A DNA stretch of 24,243 nt from Proteobacteria bacterium UBA6920 (GTDB taxonomy: Bacteria > Pseudomonadota > Gammaproteobacteria > SG8-11): positions 1-24,243 of the forward strand of contig DKAS01000112.1 in assembly GCA_002448875.1 (NCBI GenBank), read 5' to 3'. The position numbers were made by a program, and so were the translations under genes. Numbering within the stretch: the stretch's first letter is position 1; each line of letters starts with the position of its first letter. Below, one piece after another: positions 15,330 through 22,690 of the stretch. Below the pieces are notes generated by a model that worked only from the letters and a program-made list of their open reading frames with translations, was not told the origin of the DNA and did not search any database.

Positions 15330-15368
15330 TCCACAGGCAACGGGAAATCCATTCGCCGGGAGCCAGTG

Positions 15369-17099
15369 ATGACGCAAGCCCTGAAAGTGCTTATAGTCGA
15401 CGATGATCGCACCAACATCGTAGTTTTGAAGACCATACTTGAACGCTATCACTATGAAACGGCGGTGGCGCGCAATGGCGCGGAAGCGGTGCAGATGTAC
15501 GAACAGAGCCGGCCGGATATCATTCTGATGGATGTCATGATGCCGGTGATGGATGGCTATGAAGCGACGCGTCAAATCAAAAAATTGACGGCGGGCCAGT
15601 TCGTACCCGTGATATTTCTCACCGCCGTTACCGAGGAAAATGCGCTGGCCGAGTGCGTGCGCTCGGGCGGCGATGATTTCATCACCAAGCCATATAATCA
15701 CATCATATTGAAATCCAAGATCGACGCGATGTTGCGCATCAGGGAGATGACCTCGACGATTACCAAGCAGAATCTGGAGCTGTCCTTCCACCAGGAACGG
15801 CTGCGCAAAGAGCAGGAAATCGCCGAAAAGATCTTTTCCAATATAGTCAGGGCCGGTTACATCGATATCAGCAATCTGAAATATTATGTATCGCCCATGG
15901 CGGTGTTTAACGGCGATTTGCTGCTGTATGCCATCCGACCTACCGGCGCGCTGCATGTTCTGGTCGGCGACTTCACCGGCCACGGTTTGTCGGCGGCGGT
16001 GGGTGCCGTGCCGGTGTCGGATATGTTCTATACCATGACCTCCAATGGCTTCACCGTCAGCGATATTGCGGCGGAGATCAACGGCAAGCTCTACGATATT
16101 CTTCCGACCGACCATTTCTTCGCCTGTGCCGTCATGGAGATCGATTGCGCCCAGCACACCCTGACGGTATGGAATGGCGGCATGCCCGACATACTGGTAA
16201 TGCGGCCGGGGCAGGGGGTAACACAGCGCGCGATTTCACAGTACCTGCCGATGGGTATATTGCCGCCCGCGCGCTTCAAGCGCTCGGCGGAAGTTCACGC
16301 CATCGCCGAGGGCGATAAGGTATACGCCTATTCAGACGGTGTTACCGAACTGGCCGATGGTGGCGGCAAGATGCTGCGTCAGGCAGGCCTTGAGTTGCTG
16401 CTCACTGAACACCTGGGACGGGGCATGTCACATCAGGAAATCGTCGCCGGGCTGCGCAATTATGCCCTGGGTACCACTCCCGCCGACGACATCACCCTGG
16501 TGGAAATATGCATTGCGGCCAATTGGCAGGCACGCAGCCAGGAACGGGAGATGCGCCTGCAGCGGGACAGCCGGCCGATGAACTGGTCCATCGATATTCA
16601 GCTGGAAAAACCCATGCTGAAATCCTTCGATCCCTTGCCGCTGCTCAACAAGAGCATCATGGATTTGCAGGGCCTGCATGCCCACAAGGAGAAGATTTAC
16701 ACCATATTGTCCGAGTTGATAAGCAATGCCATCGATCATGGGATACTGGGGCTGGACTCGTCGATGCGGGAAACCTCACGGGGATTCGCCGCTTATTACA
16801 ACGCACGGGAACAGCTGTTGAGCAATACCGCAGGCGGCAAATTACGCGTGCTGCTCGAACACAGGGACGTGGCCGGCAAGGGTGAATTGCGCATCAAAGT
16901 CGAAGACAGCGGCGCGGGTTTTGATGTCGATCATATCGATTTTTCCACGGCGGATCACAAGCGCAAAAGCGGCCGCGGCATCCCCATGGTGCGCGCTCTC
17001 AGCAAGCAATTACGCTACTACAACGGCGGCAGCGGGGTCGAGGCCGTCTATGAGTGGCAGGTGAAGGGGTCTGCGGATCGACAGGCGGCGCCTGACTGA
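15369..17099 (+). CDS. Receiver-PP2C phosphatase-anti-sigma kinase protein (HsbR/CrsR-like)
   Basis: 576 residues. Receiver (1-125) with DDD at 11-13, D55 in ILMDVMMPVMDG, T85 and K107. A helical linker follows, then a SpoIIE/PP2C-type phosphatase (about 180-380) with GDFTGHGLSA, YSDGVTE and DDITLVE metal-binding motifs. The C-terminal RsbW-like HATPase (about 420-570) has N box ELISNAIDHGIL, G1 EDSGAGFD and G2 SGRGIPMV. This domain order is that of HsbR in Pseudomonas aeruginosa and CrsR in Shewanella, which phosphorylate or dephosphorylate a STAS protein to control FlgM, an RpoS anti-sigma factor or a cyclase. The STAS gene at the start of this cluster is the likely substrate. GGGAG precedes the ATG. 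The stop is 18 bp from the convergent peroxidase gene. Confidence 0.9.
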   Translation: MTQALKVLIVDDDRTNIVVLKTILERYHYETAVARNGAEAVQMYEQSRPDIILMDVMMPVMDGYEATRQIKKLTAGQFVPVIFLTAVTEENALAECVRSGGDDFITKPYNHIILKSKIDAMLRIREMTSTITKQNLELSFHQERLRKEQEIAEKIFSNIVRAGYIDISNLKYYVSPMAVFNGDLLLYAIRPTGALHVLVGDFTGHGLSAAVGAVPVSDMFYTMTSNGFTVSDIAAEINGKLYDILPTDHFFACAVMEIDCAQHTLTVWNGGMPDILVMRPGQGVTQRAISQYLPMGILPPARFKRSAEVHAIAEGDKVYAYSDGVTELADGGGKMLRQAGLELLLTEHLGRGMSHQEIVAGLRNYALGTTPADDITLVEICIAANWQARSQEREMRLQRDSRPMNWSIDIQLEKPMLKSFDPLPLLNKSIMDLQGLHAHKEKIYTILSELISNAIDHGILGLDSSMRETSRGFAAYYNAREQLLSNTAGGKLRVLLEHRDVAGKGELRIKVEDSGAGFDVDHIDFSTADHKRKSGRGIPMVRALSKQLRYYNGGSGVEAVYEWQVKGSADRQAAPD

Positions 17100-17117
17100 G
17101 CGCGCGCTGCCGGTAAA

Positions 17118-18179
17118 TTATTCGGTTGGGAAATCGTAGAAAGGCCTGCCGACAGCACGCGGCAGTTGCGGCAATATTACCGCAGGCTGGTCGCCGGTCA
17201 GGCTCAGGAGAAAAGCCCTGATTGCCGCCACCTCTTCCGCGCTCAGCTCCTTGCGATACTGGGCCATGGCCATGACGCGTATCGCTGTGTCCAGATCAGG
17301 CGCCGAACCATTGTGGAAGTAAGGCGCGGTCAAGGCGATATTGCGTAGCGGCGGCACACGCCACAGGCGCTTGTCGGCCGGGTTGCCGCTGACTTCATAC
17401 ACTCCCAGATCATCGAGCAGTGACATGGATTGATCGTATTCGCTGCCGGGGTGGTTAGGAAACAGTTCATAAAACCCATCGCCCAGTTGCAGCGCCGGGC
17501 CCGGCGCGGGGCCGGCGAAGTTCACTCCAAAATGACAGGACAGGCAGCCGATATTGCGGAACAATTCCATCCCCGCTTTTTCCTGGGCGTTTAATTTGCC
17601 GCGGTTCCCTTTCACAAACTGATCATAGCGGCTGTTAGGTGTCAGCAGGGTGCGCAGAAAACTGGCGCAGGCCTGCGCCGTGTGCTGCAGGCTGATCGCC
17701 GGCCCGTTGCCCGGAAAAGCGCGTTTGAACGCCGCGACATAATCCGGCAGTTCGCTGAGGCGGTTGATCAGCATTTCCGTGTTATTCATCCCCATGATGT
17801 CACCGGCCGCCAGGTGCTCGACAAAGAGTTGTTCCAGCGATCGGTAGCGACCGTCCCAGAAATAGACGGTCTGCAGTCCGATGTTGAGCAGGGTCGGCGC
17901 CGAGCGACGGGTGGTGGCGCCGTCGATACCGGTGGACAGGGCGCGACCGTCATTGGCGCCGGTTTGCAGGGTATGGCAATCGTTGCAGGTGATGGAGCCG
18001 TCACGGGACAGCCGCGGATCAAAGAACAGCATCTTGCCCAGGTCCGCCTTTTCCACCGTCAGCGGATTGTCCGCGGGCACCAGCGCACGTTCCGGCAGAG
18101 CCTGAAAATATTCGAACGCCGCGCCGGGCAGCGCCCACAAGCAGAGCAGTACAGAGGTAACGGCGGTCAATCGCTTCAT
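17118..18179 (-). CDS. Dihaem cytochrome c peroxidase family protein
   Basis: 353 residues. An N-terminal signal peptide (about 1-21, MKRLTAVTSVLLCLWALPGAA) sends it to the periplasm. Two haem c sites are visible: CNDCH at 65-69 and CLSCH at 212-216. Family features include ADLGKMLFFDPRLSRD, FWDGRYRSLEQ and LRNIALTAPYFHNGSAPDL, plus a Met-containing stretch VMAMAQY near residue 300. It belongs to the bacterial CCP/MauG family and probably reduces hydrogen peroxide with electrons from cytochrome c; a MauG-like oxidase role cannot be excluded. It is the only leftward gene in the motility block, divergent from fliL over a 228-bp spacer. Confidence 0.93.
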   Translation of the reverse strand: MKRLTAVTSVLLCLWALPGAAFEYFQALPERALVPADNPLTVEKADLGKMLFFDPRLSRDGSITCNDCHTLQTGANDGRALSTGIDGATTRRSAPTLLNIGLQTVYFWDGRYRSLEQLFVEHLAAGDIMGMNNTEMLINRLSELPDYVAAFKRAFPGNGPAISLQHTAQACASFLRTLLTPNSRYDQFVKGNRGKLNAQEKAGMELFRNIGCLSCHFGVNFAGPAPGPALQLGDGFYELFPNHPGSEYDQSMSLLDDLGVYEVSGNPADKRLWRVPPLRNIALTAPYFHNGSAPDLDTAIRVMAMAQYRKELSAEEVAAIRAFLLSLTGDQPAVILPQLPRAVGRPFYDFPTE

Positions 18180-18275
18180 GGTGTGGATCTCAAAGGTCGC
18201 TCTCGGTCCCGGCCCGAACGGCAGGGTACCTGCAGTGTATTCGGAATTCCAGTTGCATGTTCCTGAGACAGGGGA

Positions 18276-18289
18276 GTCAACAGTTTGTC
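18276..18289 (+). promoter_or_regulatory. FleQ-like upstream box of the fliL operon
   Basis: GTCAACAGTTTGTC matches the FleQ binding consensus as I recall it (GTCAATAAATTGAC) at 10 of 14 positions and keeps the inverted half-sites GTCAA and TTGxC. It lies about 89-102 bp before the predicted sigma-54 start point, the usual place for an enhancer-binding activator. No fleQ gene is in the window. Confidence 0.4.
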
Positions 18290-18309
18290 ATGTGGTAAAA
18301 AAAATCGAA

Positions 18310-18322
18310 CAACATTTTGATT
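18310..18322 (-). promoter_or_regulatory. IHF binding site of the fliL promoter
   Basis: On the minus strand AATCAAAATGTTG fits the IHF consensus WATCAANNNNTTR at every specified position. It lies between the FleQ-like box and the sigma-54 promoter, about 56-68 bp before the predicted start point, where IHF usually bends DNA to bring an activator to RpoN polymerase. Confidence 0.5.
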
Positions 18323-18350
18323 GTTAAAGAGTTTATCAGGCGTCGTCGCG

Positions 18351-18366
18351 TGGCATATTGTTTGCA
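18351..18366 (+). promoter_or_regulatory. Sigma-54 (-24/-12) promoter of the fliL operon
   Basis: TGGCATATTGTTTGCA matches TGGCACG-N4-TTGCW at all core positions: TGGCA, then TTGCA with GG and GC 12 nt apart. The predicted start point is near 18378, leaving a 30-nt leader with AGGA before the fliL ATG. Confidence 0.88.
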
Positions 18367-18407
18367 CCAAAGGTTCGGCAGAGCTTATATAAAACAGGAA
18401 TTAATAC

Positions 18408-18965
18408 ATGGCAAAAGATGAGGAAACCCCGGCGCCAGCCAAGGCCAAGGGTACACCGTGGGTGATGATAATTGCAATCGTGATGGTTTCGTTGATGCTG
18501 CTGATGGGGATGATGCTGGGTACCCTGTACCTCACCGGGGTGCTGAGCGCAGGCAAAGGCGGCAAAACCGAGCATGTCGCCGACGCCCAGGATCAAGGCG
18601 GCGACGGTGAAAAACAGGCCGATGGCGAACAGGACACGGAGAAAAAGGCCGCGGTATATATTCCGCTGGAACCGGCATTTGTCGTCAATTTCGAGGGCAA
18701 GGGACCCGCGCGCTTTCTGCAGATCACCGTCGAGGCGATGACTCGCAGTCCGGAGATGGAGGAAAAAATCAAAAAGCACATGCCGGTGTTGCGCAACGCA
18801 CTGGTATTCCTGTTCGGCAGCCAGACCTACGAAAATGTGTCGACTCTGGACGGCAAGGAGAAGCTGCGTACTGCCGCGCTGACGGCGCTGCAGAAGATCC
18901 TGGAGGAGGAGACCGGTGAACCCGGCATAGAAGCGTTGTATTTCACCAGTTTCGTGATGCAGTAG
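18408..18965 (+). CDS. fliL: Flagellar basal body-associated protein FliL
   Basis: 185 residues. A short cytoplasmic tail, one membrane segment (about 16-44, WVMIIAIVMVSLMLLMGMML), an acidic Gly/Asp/Glu-rich linker, and the periplasmic FliL domain (about 85-185) with YIPLEPAFVVNFEGKGPARFLQI and the usual final FTSFVMQ. FliL surrounds the stator units in the inner membrane and supports torque. The first gene of the sigma-54-driven operon; fliM starts 5 bp after its stop. Confidence 0.93.
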   Translation: MAKDEETPAPAKAKGTPWVMIIAIVMVSLMLLMGMMLGTLYLTGVLSAGKGGKTEHVADAQDQGGDGEKQADGEQDTEKKAAVYIPLEPAFVVNFEGKGPARFLQITVEAMTRSPEMEEKIKKHMPVLRNALVFLFGSQTYENVSTLDGKEKLRTAALTALQKILEEETGEPGIEALYFTSFVMQ

Positions 18966-18969
18966 GTTT

Positions 18970-19953
18970 ATGTCCGGTAATGAGCTGCTGTCCCAGGATG
19001 AAATAGACGCCTTGCTGCACGGCGTCGGCAACGGCGATGTTGCTGGCGACGCCAAGACCGCTGAACCCGGCGTGGCGCAGAACTACGACTTCGCCAGCCA
19101 GGATCGCATCGTCCGCGGGCGCATGCCGACCCTGGAAATGATCAACGAGCGATTTGCCCGTCAGTTTCGCGTCAGTCTGTTCAATATGCTGCGGCGGACT
19201 CCGGAAATATCCGTCAGCGGCGTGCAGATGATCAAGTTCGCCGAGTACGTGCACTCGTTGTTCGTGCCCACCAGTCTCAACCTGACGCGAATCAACCCGC
19301 TGCGCGGCACCGCGCTGGTGGTGTTCGATCCCAAGCTGGTATTTTCGGTGGTGGAGAATTTTTTCGGCGGCGATGGCAGGTTTCACGTCAAGATCGAGGG
19401 TCGGGAGTTCACTCAGACCGAGATGCGGGTGGTCAGCATGATGCTGGAAAACGTTTACCGCGACATGAAAGACGCCTGGGCGCCGGTGCTGGACGTGAAT
19501 TTCCAGTATATGAGCACCGAAGTCAACCCGCACTTCGCCAATATCGTCAGCCCGACCGAAGTCATCGTAGTCAGCACTTTTCACGTGGAGCTGGAGTCAG
19601 GCGGCGGTGATTTACATATCACCATGCCTTACGCGATGCTCGAGCCGATGCGCGAGCAGCTGGACGCCGGCATCCAGAGCGATCGCACCGACAACGACGA
19701 GCGCTGGATCAGTGCTCTGCGCGAGGACGTCGGCAACGCGCGCGTCGAGCTGAGCGTGAAGCTGGCTGAAGCCGAGCTGAGCCTGCGCGAAATACTCGAG
19801 CTGGCTCCCGGTGACATCATCCCGGTCGAGGTGCCGGAATATCTGGTAGCGCGTGCCGAAGGCGTGCCGGTATTCGTGGGAAAGTATGGCGTTTTCAGGG
19901 GTAATCTGGCGGTGCAGGTGATGCGTCCATTTAATATCGACGACGCGGAATGA
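18970..19953 (+). CDS. fliM: Flagellar motor switch protein FliM
   Basis: 327 residues, the normal length. The N-terminal CheY-P docking peptide LLSQDEIDALL (about residues 5-15) is intact, so the motor can read phosphorylated CheY. The middle domain includes DRIVRGRMPTLEMINERFAR and the FFGGDGR loop that contacts FliG. The C-terminal SpoA domain ends with GVFRGNLAVQVM. It forms the C ring with FliG and FliN at the cytoplasmic face. The ribosome site overlaps the fliL stop (TAGG). Confidence 0.97.
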   Translation: MSGNELLSQDEIDALLHGVGNGDVAGDAKTAEPGVAQNYDFASQDRIVRGRMPTLEMINERFARQFRVSLFNMLRRTPEISVSGVQMIKFAEYVHSLFVPTSLNLTRINPLRGTALVVFDPKLVFSVVENFFGGDGRFHVKIEGREFTQTEMRVVSMMLENVYRDMKDAWAPVLDVNFQYMSTEVNPHFANIVSPTEVIVVSTFHVELESGGGDLHITMPYAMLEPMREQLDAGIQSDRTDNDERWISALREDVGNARVELSVKLAEAELSLREILELAPGDIIPVEVPEYLVARAEGVPVFVGKYGVFRGNLAVQVMRPFNIDDAE

Positions 19954-19980
19954 GCGGTAGCGAGTCTGCGGGAGACAATC

Positions 19981-20379
19981 ATGAGCGAGAACACGGATCA
20001 GGACAAAATGGCGGACGAATGGAATAAGGCCCTGGCGCAACAGGCTGCGGCCGAGGGCGAGGTCAGCAAAGCCAAGCTGGAAAACCTGGACGCCAAGAAC
20101 GAAGGACCGGGAATGGAGCAGGCCAATATGGATGTGATCCTGGAAATTCCCGTTACCCTGTCGATGGAGGTCGGTCGCACCAACATCAGCATACGCAATC
20201 TCCTGCACCTCAATCAGGGGTCGGTGGTTGAGCTGGACCGGATCGCCGGCGAACCGCTGGATATCCTGGTTAACGGTACCCTCATTGCCCACGGTGAAGT
20301 CGTCATCGTCAATGAAAAGTACGGTATTCGTCTTACCGATGTCATCAGCGCCTCCGAACGCATCAGGAAATTGAAATGA
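19981..20379 (+). CDS. fliN: Flagellar motor switch protein FliN
   Basis: 132 residues. A variable charged N-terminus (1-50) is followed by a SpoA domain: DVILEIPVTLSMEVGRTNIS, LLHLNQGSVVELDRIAGEPLDILVNGTLIAHGEVV and GIRLTDVIS. It forms the lower C ring with FliM and binds the export apparatus. GGGAGA precedes the ATG. Its stop overlaps the fliO start by four bases (ATGA). Confidence 0.97.
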   Translation: MSENTDQDKMADEWNKALAQQAAAEGEVSKAKLENLDAKNEGPGMEQANMDVILEIPVTLSMEVGRTNISIRNLLHLNQGSVVELDRIAGEPLDILVNGTLIAHGEVVIVNEKYGIRLTDVISASERIRKLK

Positions 20380-20825
20380 AGTCTGCCGCCTCTGCAATTT
20401 GCGTGCTCGCCGTTGCGCTGCAGGCACCGCTGCCGGCGTGGGCGGAGGCGGTGCGCAGCGCGCAGCCGTTGCAGCCGCCCGAGCCGGTGACCGCCGGTAC
20501 CTTGCTGCAAGTGGTGTTCGGCCTGGCGGTGATACTGGCGCTGATCGTCGGCGGCGCGATGCTGTTGCGTCGTTTCGGGCAGTGGAACCTGACCCAGGGC
20601 GGCGCGCTCAGGATTGTCGCCGGACTGGCTATCGGGCCGCGCGAACGCGTCGTGGTGCTGCAGGTGGGCAGTCAGCAACTGCTGGTGGGGATCACGCCAG
20701 GAAGCATCGCCACGCTGGCCGAACTGAAGGAACCGTTGCCGTTGACGACGGCGGCCGAGGGGCAGATTTCATTCCGTGAACGCCTGCAGGCCATGTTGCA
20801 GAGCGGCCGGGAAAAAAGCGATTAA
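20376..20825 (+). CDS. fliO: Flagellar biosynthesis protein FliO
   Basis: 149 residues. An N-terminal hydrophobic stretch that may be a signal peptide (ending near PAWAEA), one membrane segment (about 44-65, [21 protein letters not shown]) and a cytoplasmic domain with [24 protein letters not shown] split over the usual FliO pattern. FliO assists assembly of the FliP ring. Translationally coupled to fliN through the ATGA overlap. Confidence 0.9.
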   Translation: MKSAASAICVLAVALQAPLPAWAEAVRSAQPLQPPEPVTAGTLLQVVFGLAVILALIVGGAMLLRRFGQWNLTQGGALRIVAGLAIGPRERVVVLQVGSQQLLVGITPGSIATLAELKEPLPLTTAAEGQISFRERLQAMLQSGREKSD

Positions 20826-20838
20826 TGGCGGGGGCAGG

Positions 20839-21600
20839 GTGCACAACAGAAAAATACTGATACTGGCGGCGGGATGGGCGCTGCTGTGCCTGTGCCTGCC
20901 AGGCGCGGCCTTTGCCCTGGACCCGGGGTTGCCCGCGCTTTCCATCACCAGCGGCAAGGCGGGGGAGCAGACCTTTACCCTGAGTCTGCAGGTGCTTGCC
21001 TTCATGACGGCGCTGACCTTCCTGCCGGCGGCGTTGATCATGATGACGTCCTTCACCCGCATCATTATCGTGCTGGCGATCATTCGCCAGGCCGTCGGTC
21101 TGCAGACCGCGCCCCCCAATCAGGTCCTGGTCGGTCTGGCATTGTTTCTCACGTTTTTCATCATGGGGCCGGTGTTCAGCAGTGTCAATCAGGATGCGCT
21201 GCAACCCTATCTGGAGCAGAAGATCGATATGCAAGGTGCGCTCGATCGCGCTGGCGTGCCGCTGCGCCATTTCATGATGAATCAGACACGGGAAACCGAT
21301 CTGAGTATGTTCGCTGGCATCGCTAATGTCGAATTGCCGAGCAATCTGGACGAGGTGCCGTTCTCCATGCTGATGCCTGCTTTCGTGACCAGCGAGTTGA
21401 AGACCGCTTTTCAGATCGGCTTCCTGGTGTTCATCCCGTTTCTGATCATCGACCTGGTGGTGGCCAGTGTGCTGATGGCCATGGGGATGATGATGCTGTC
21501 GCCGATGATTATCGCCTTGCCTTTCAAGATCATGCTGTTTGTGCTGGTCGATGGCTGGACCCTGCTTATCGGCACACTTGCTTCCAGCTTTTACGTATAG
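20839..21600 (+). CDS. fliP: Flagellar export gate protein FliP
   Basis: 253 residues from a GTG start. A cleavable signal peptide ([23 protein letters not shown]) is followed by four membrane segments. Typical FliP stretches are present: [22 protein letters not shown]-like [20 protein letters not shown], and [20 protein letters not shown]. FliP forms the core of the export gate with FliQ and FliR. The GTG is chosen because GGGGGCAGG precedes it and the signal peptide then begins correctly; an ATG at 20776 would overlap fliO by 50 bp and put 21 hydrophilic residues before the signal peptide. Confidence 0.95.
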   Translation: MHNRKILILAAGWALLCLCLPGAAFALDPGLPALSITSGKAGEQTFTLSLQVLAFMTALTFLPAALIMMTSFTRIIIVLAIIRQAVGLQTAPPNQVLVGLALFLTFFIMGPVFSSVNQDALQPYLEQKIDMQGALDRAGVPLRHFMMNQTRETDLSMFAGIANVELPSNLDEVPFSMLMPAFVTSELKTAFQIGFLVFIPFLIIDLVVASVLMAMGMMMLSPMIIALPFKIMLFVLVDGWTLLIGTLASSFYV

Positions 21601-21609
21601 GGACCTGCG

Positions 21610-21879
21610 ATGACTCCCGACACCATAGTGACCATAGGACGCCAGGCGATAGAAATCACTGTGCTGCTGCTGGCGATTCTTCTGTTGCCATCGCTGCTGG
21701 TCGGCGTCCTCGTCAGTATGTTTCAGGCGGCTACCCAGATCAACGAAATGACACTGACCTTTATTCCCAAGCTGCTGGTGGTGTTTCTGGTGCTGCTGTT
21801 CGGCGGAGCCTGGATGCTCGGGCTGGTGGTCGATTACACGCGGCGCTTGATCGACAATATCCCGGGGCTCATAGGCTAG
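21610..21879 (+). CDS. fliQ: Flagellar export gate protein FliQ
   Basis: 89 residues, two membrane segments (about 14-37 and 53-76), the family length. Recognised by TPDTIVTIGRQAIEITVLLL and by VGVLVSMFQAATQINEMTLTF. It packs around the FliP ring in the inner membrane. AGGGA overlaps the fliP stop upstream. Confidence 0.96.
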   Translation: MTPDTIVTIGRQAIEITVLLLAILLLPSLLVGVLVSMFQAATQINEMTLTFIPKLLVVFLVLLFGGAWMLGLVVDYTRRLIDNIPGLIG

Positions 21880-21904
21880 CCGGCATGCGGCGGCGGAGGC
21901 GCGC

Positions 21905-22690
21905 ATGATAGCAGCCAAGCTCGCGGCCGGCGAAGTCAGTTCCCTGGTGGCGGCCTATCTCTGGCCGTTTCTACGCGTGGTGTCTCTGGTCAGCGCCGCA
22001 CCAGTGTTCGGGGTGCAGTTCGTGCCCGCCCAGTTCAAGATCCTGCTGGCTGTCGCTATTACGATTCTCGTGGTGCCGCTGGCACCGGCGCCGCCTGCCG
22101 TCGAGATACTGAGTATGCAGGCGATGCTGGTCGCGCTGCAGCAGATATTGATTGGTCTGGCGATGGGGATGGTGGTCAATCTGCTGTTCAATGTATTTCT
22201 GCTCGGCGGTCAGATCATCGGTACTAATATGGGCCTGGGTTTCGCCACCGTAGTCGATCCGCAGGGCGGCGTGTCGGTGCCGGTGCTGAGCCAGTTTTAC
22301 GTATATCTGACCACCCTGATATTTCTTGCGCTCAACGGTCATCTGCTGCTGATCGAGGTGCTGACCCGCAGCTTCACCGCCATGCCGGTGGCCGGCGCAG
22401 GTCTCAGCGGCGAATCGTTCTGGCAGATCGTGCAGTGGGCGGGGGAGATCTTCAAAGGCGGGACGCTGCTGGCGCTGCCGGCGCTCGCCTCGCTGCTGCT
22501 GGTCAATATGGCGCTGGGGGTGATCATGCGCGCAGCGCCGCAATTCAATATCATGTCCATAGGTTTTCCGATTACCCTGACCGTCGGTTTCATCGTCATC
22601 CTGGTCAGCCTGCCCACCATTGTTCCGATGTTCAACGCCGGCATGGTTGAAACTTTCAACTTTGTCGAACGTGTTTTCCTCGGAGGCTAA
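21905..22690 (+). CDS. fliR: Flagellar export gate protein FliR
   Basis: 261 residues with about six membrane segments. Typical stretches are LWPFLRVVSLVSAAPVFG near the start, the GLGFATVVDPQGG loop and RAAPQFNIMSIGFPITLTVG. A single copy completes the FliP5-Q4-R1 gate. GGAGG lies 7 nt before the ATG. Its stop codon abuts the flhB start directly. Confidence 0.96.
   Translation: MIAAKLAAGEVSSLVAAYLWPFLRVVSLVSAAPVFGVQFVPAQFKILLAVAITILVVPLAPAPPAVEILSMQAMLVALQQILIGLAMGMVVNLLFNVFLLGGQIIGTNMGLGFATVVDPQGGVSVPVLSQFYVYLTTLIFLALNGHLLLIEVLTRSFTAMPVAGAGLSGESFWQIVQWAGEIFKGGTLLALPALASLLLVNMALGVIMRAAPQFNIMSIGFPITLTVGFIVILVSLPTIVPMFNAGMVETFNFVERVFLGG

Noticed and set aside
18310..18330. FNR/Anr box for the cytochrome c peroxidase gene
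   Set aside because: Only one half-site (TTGAT) is present without its inverted partner, and the same bases fit a perfect IHF site better.
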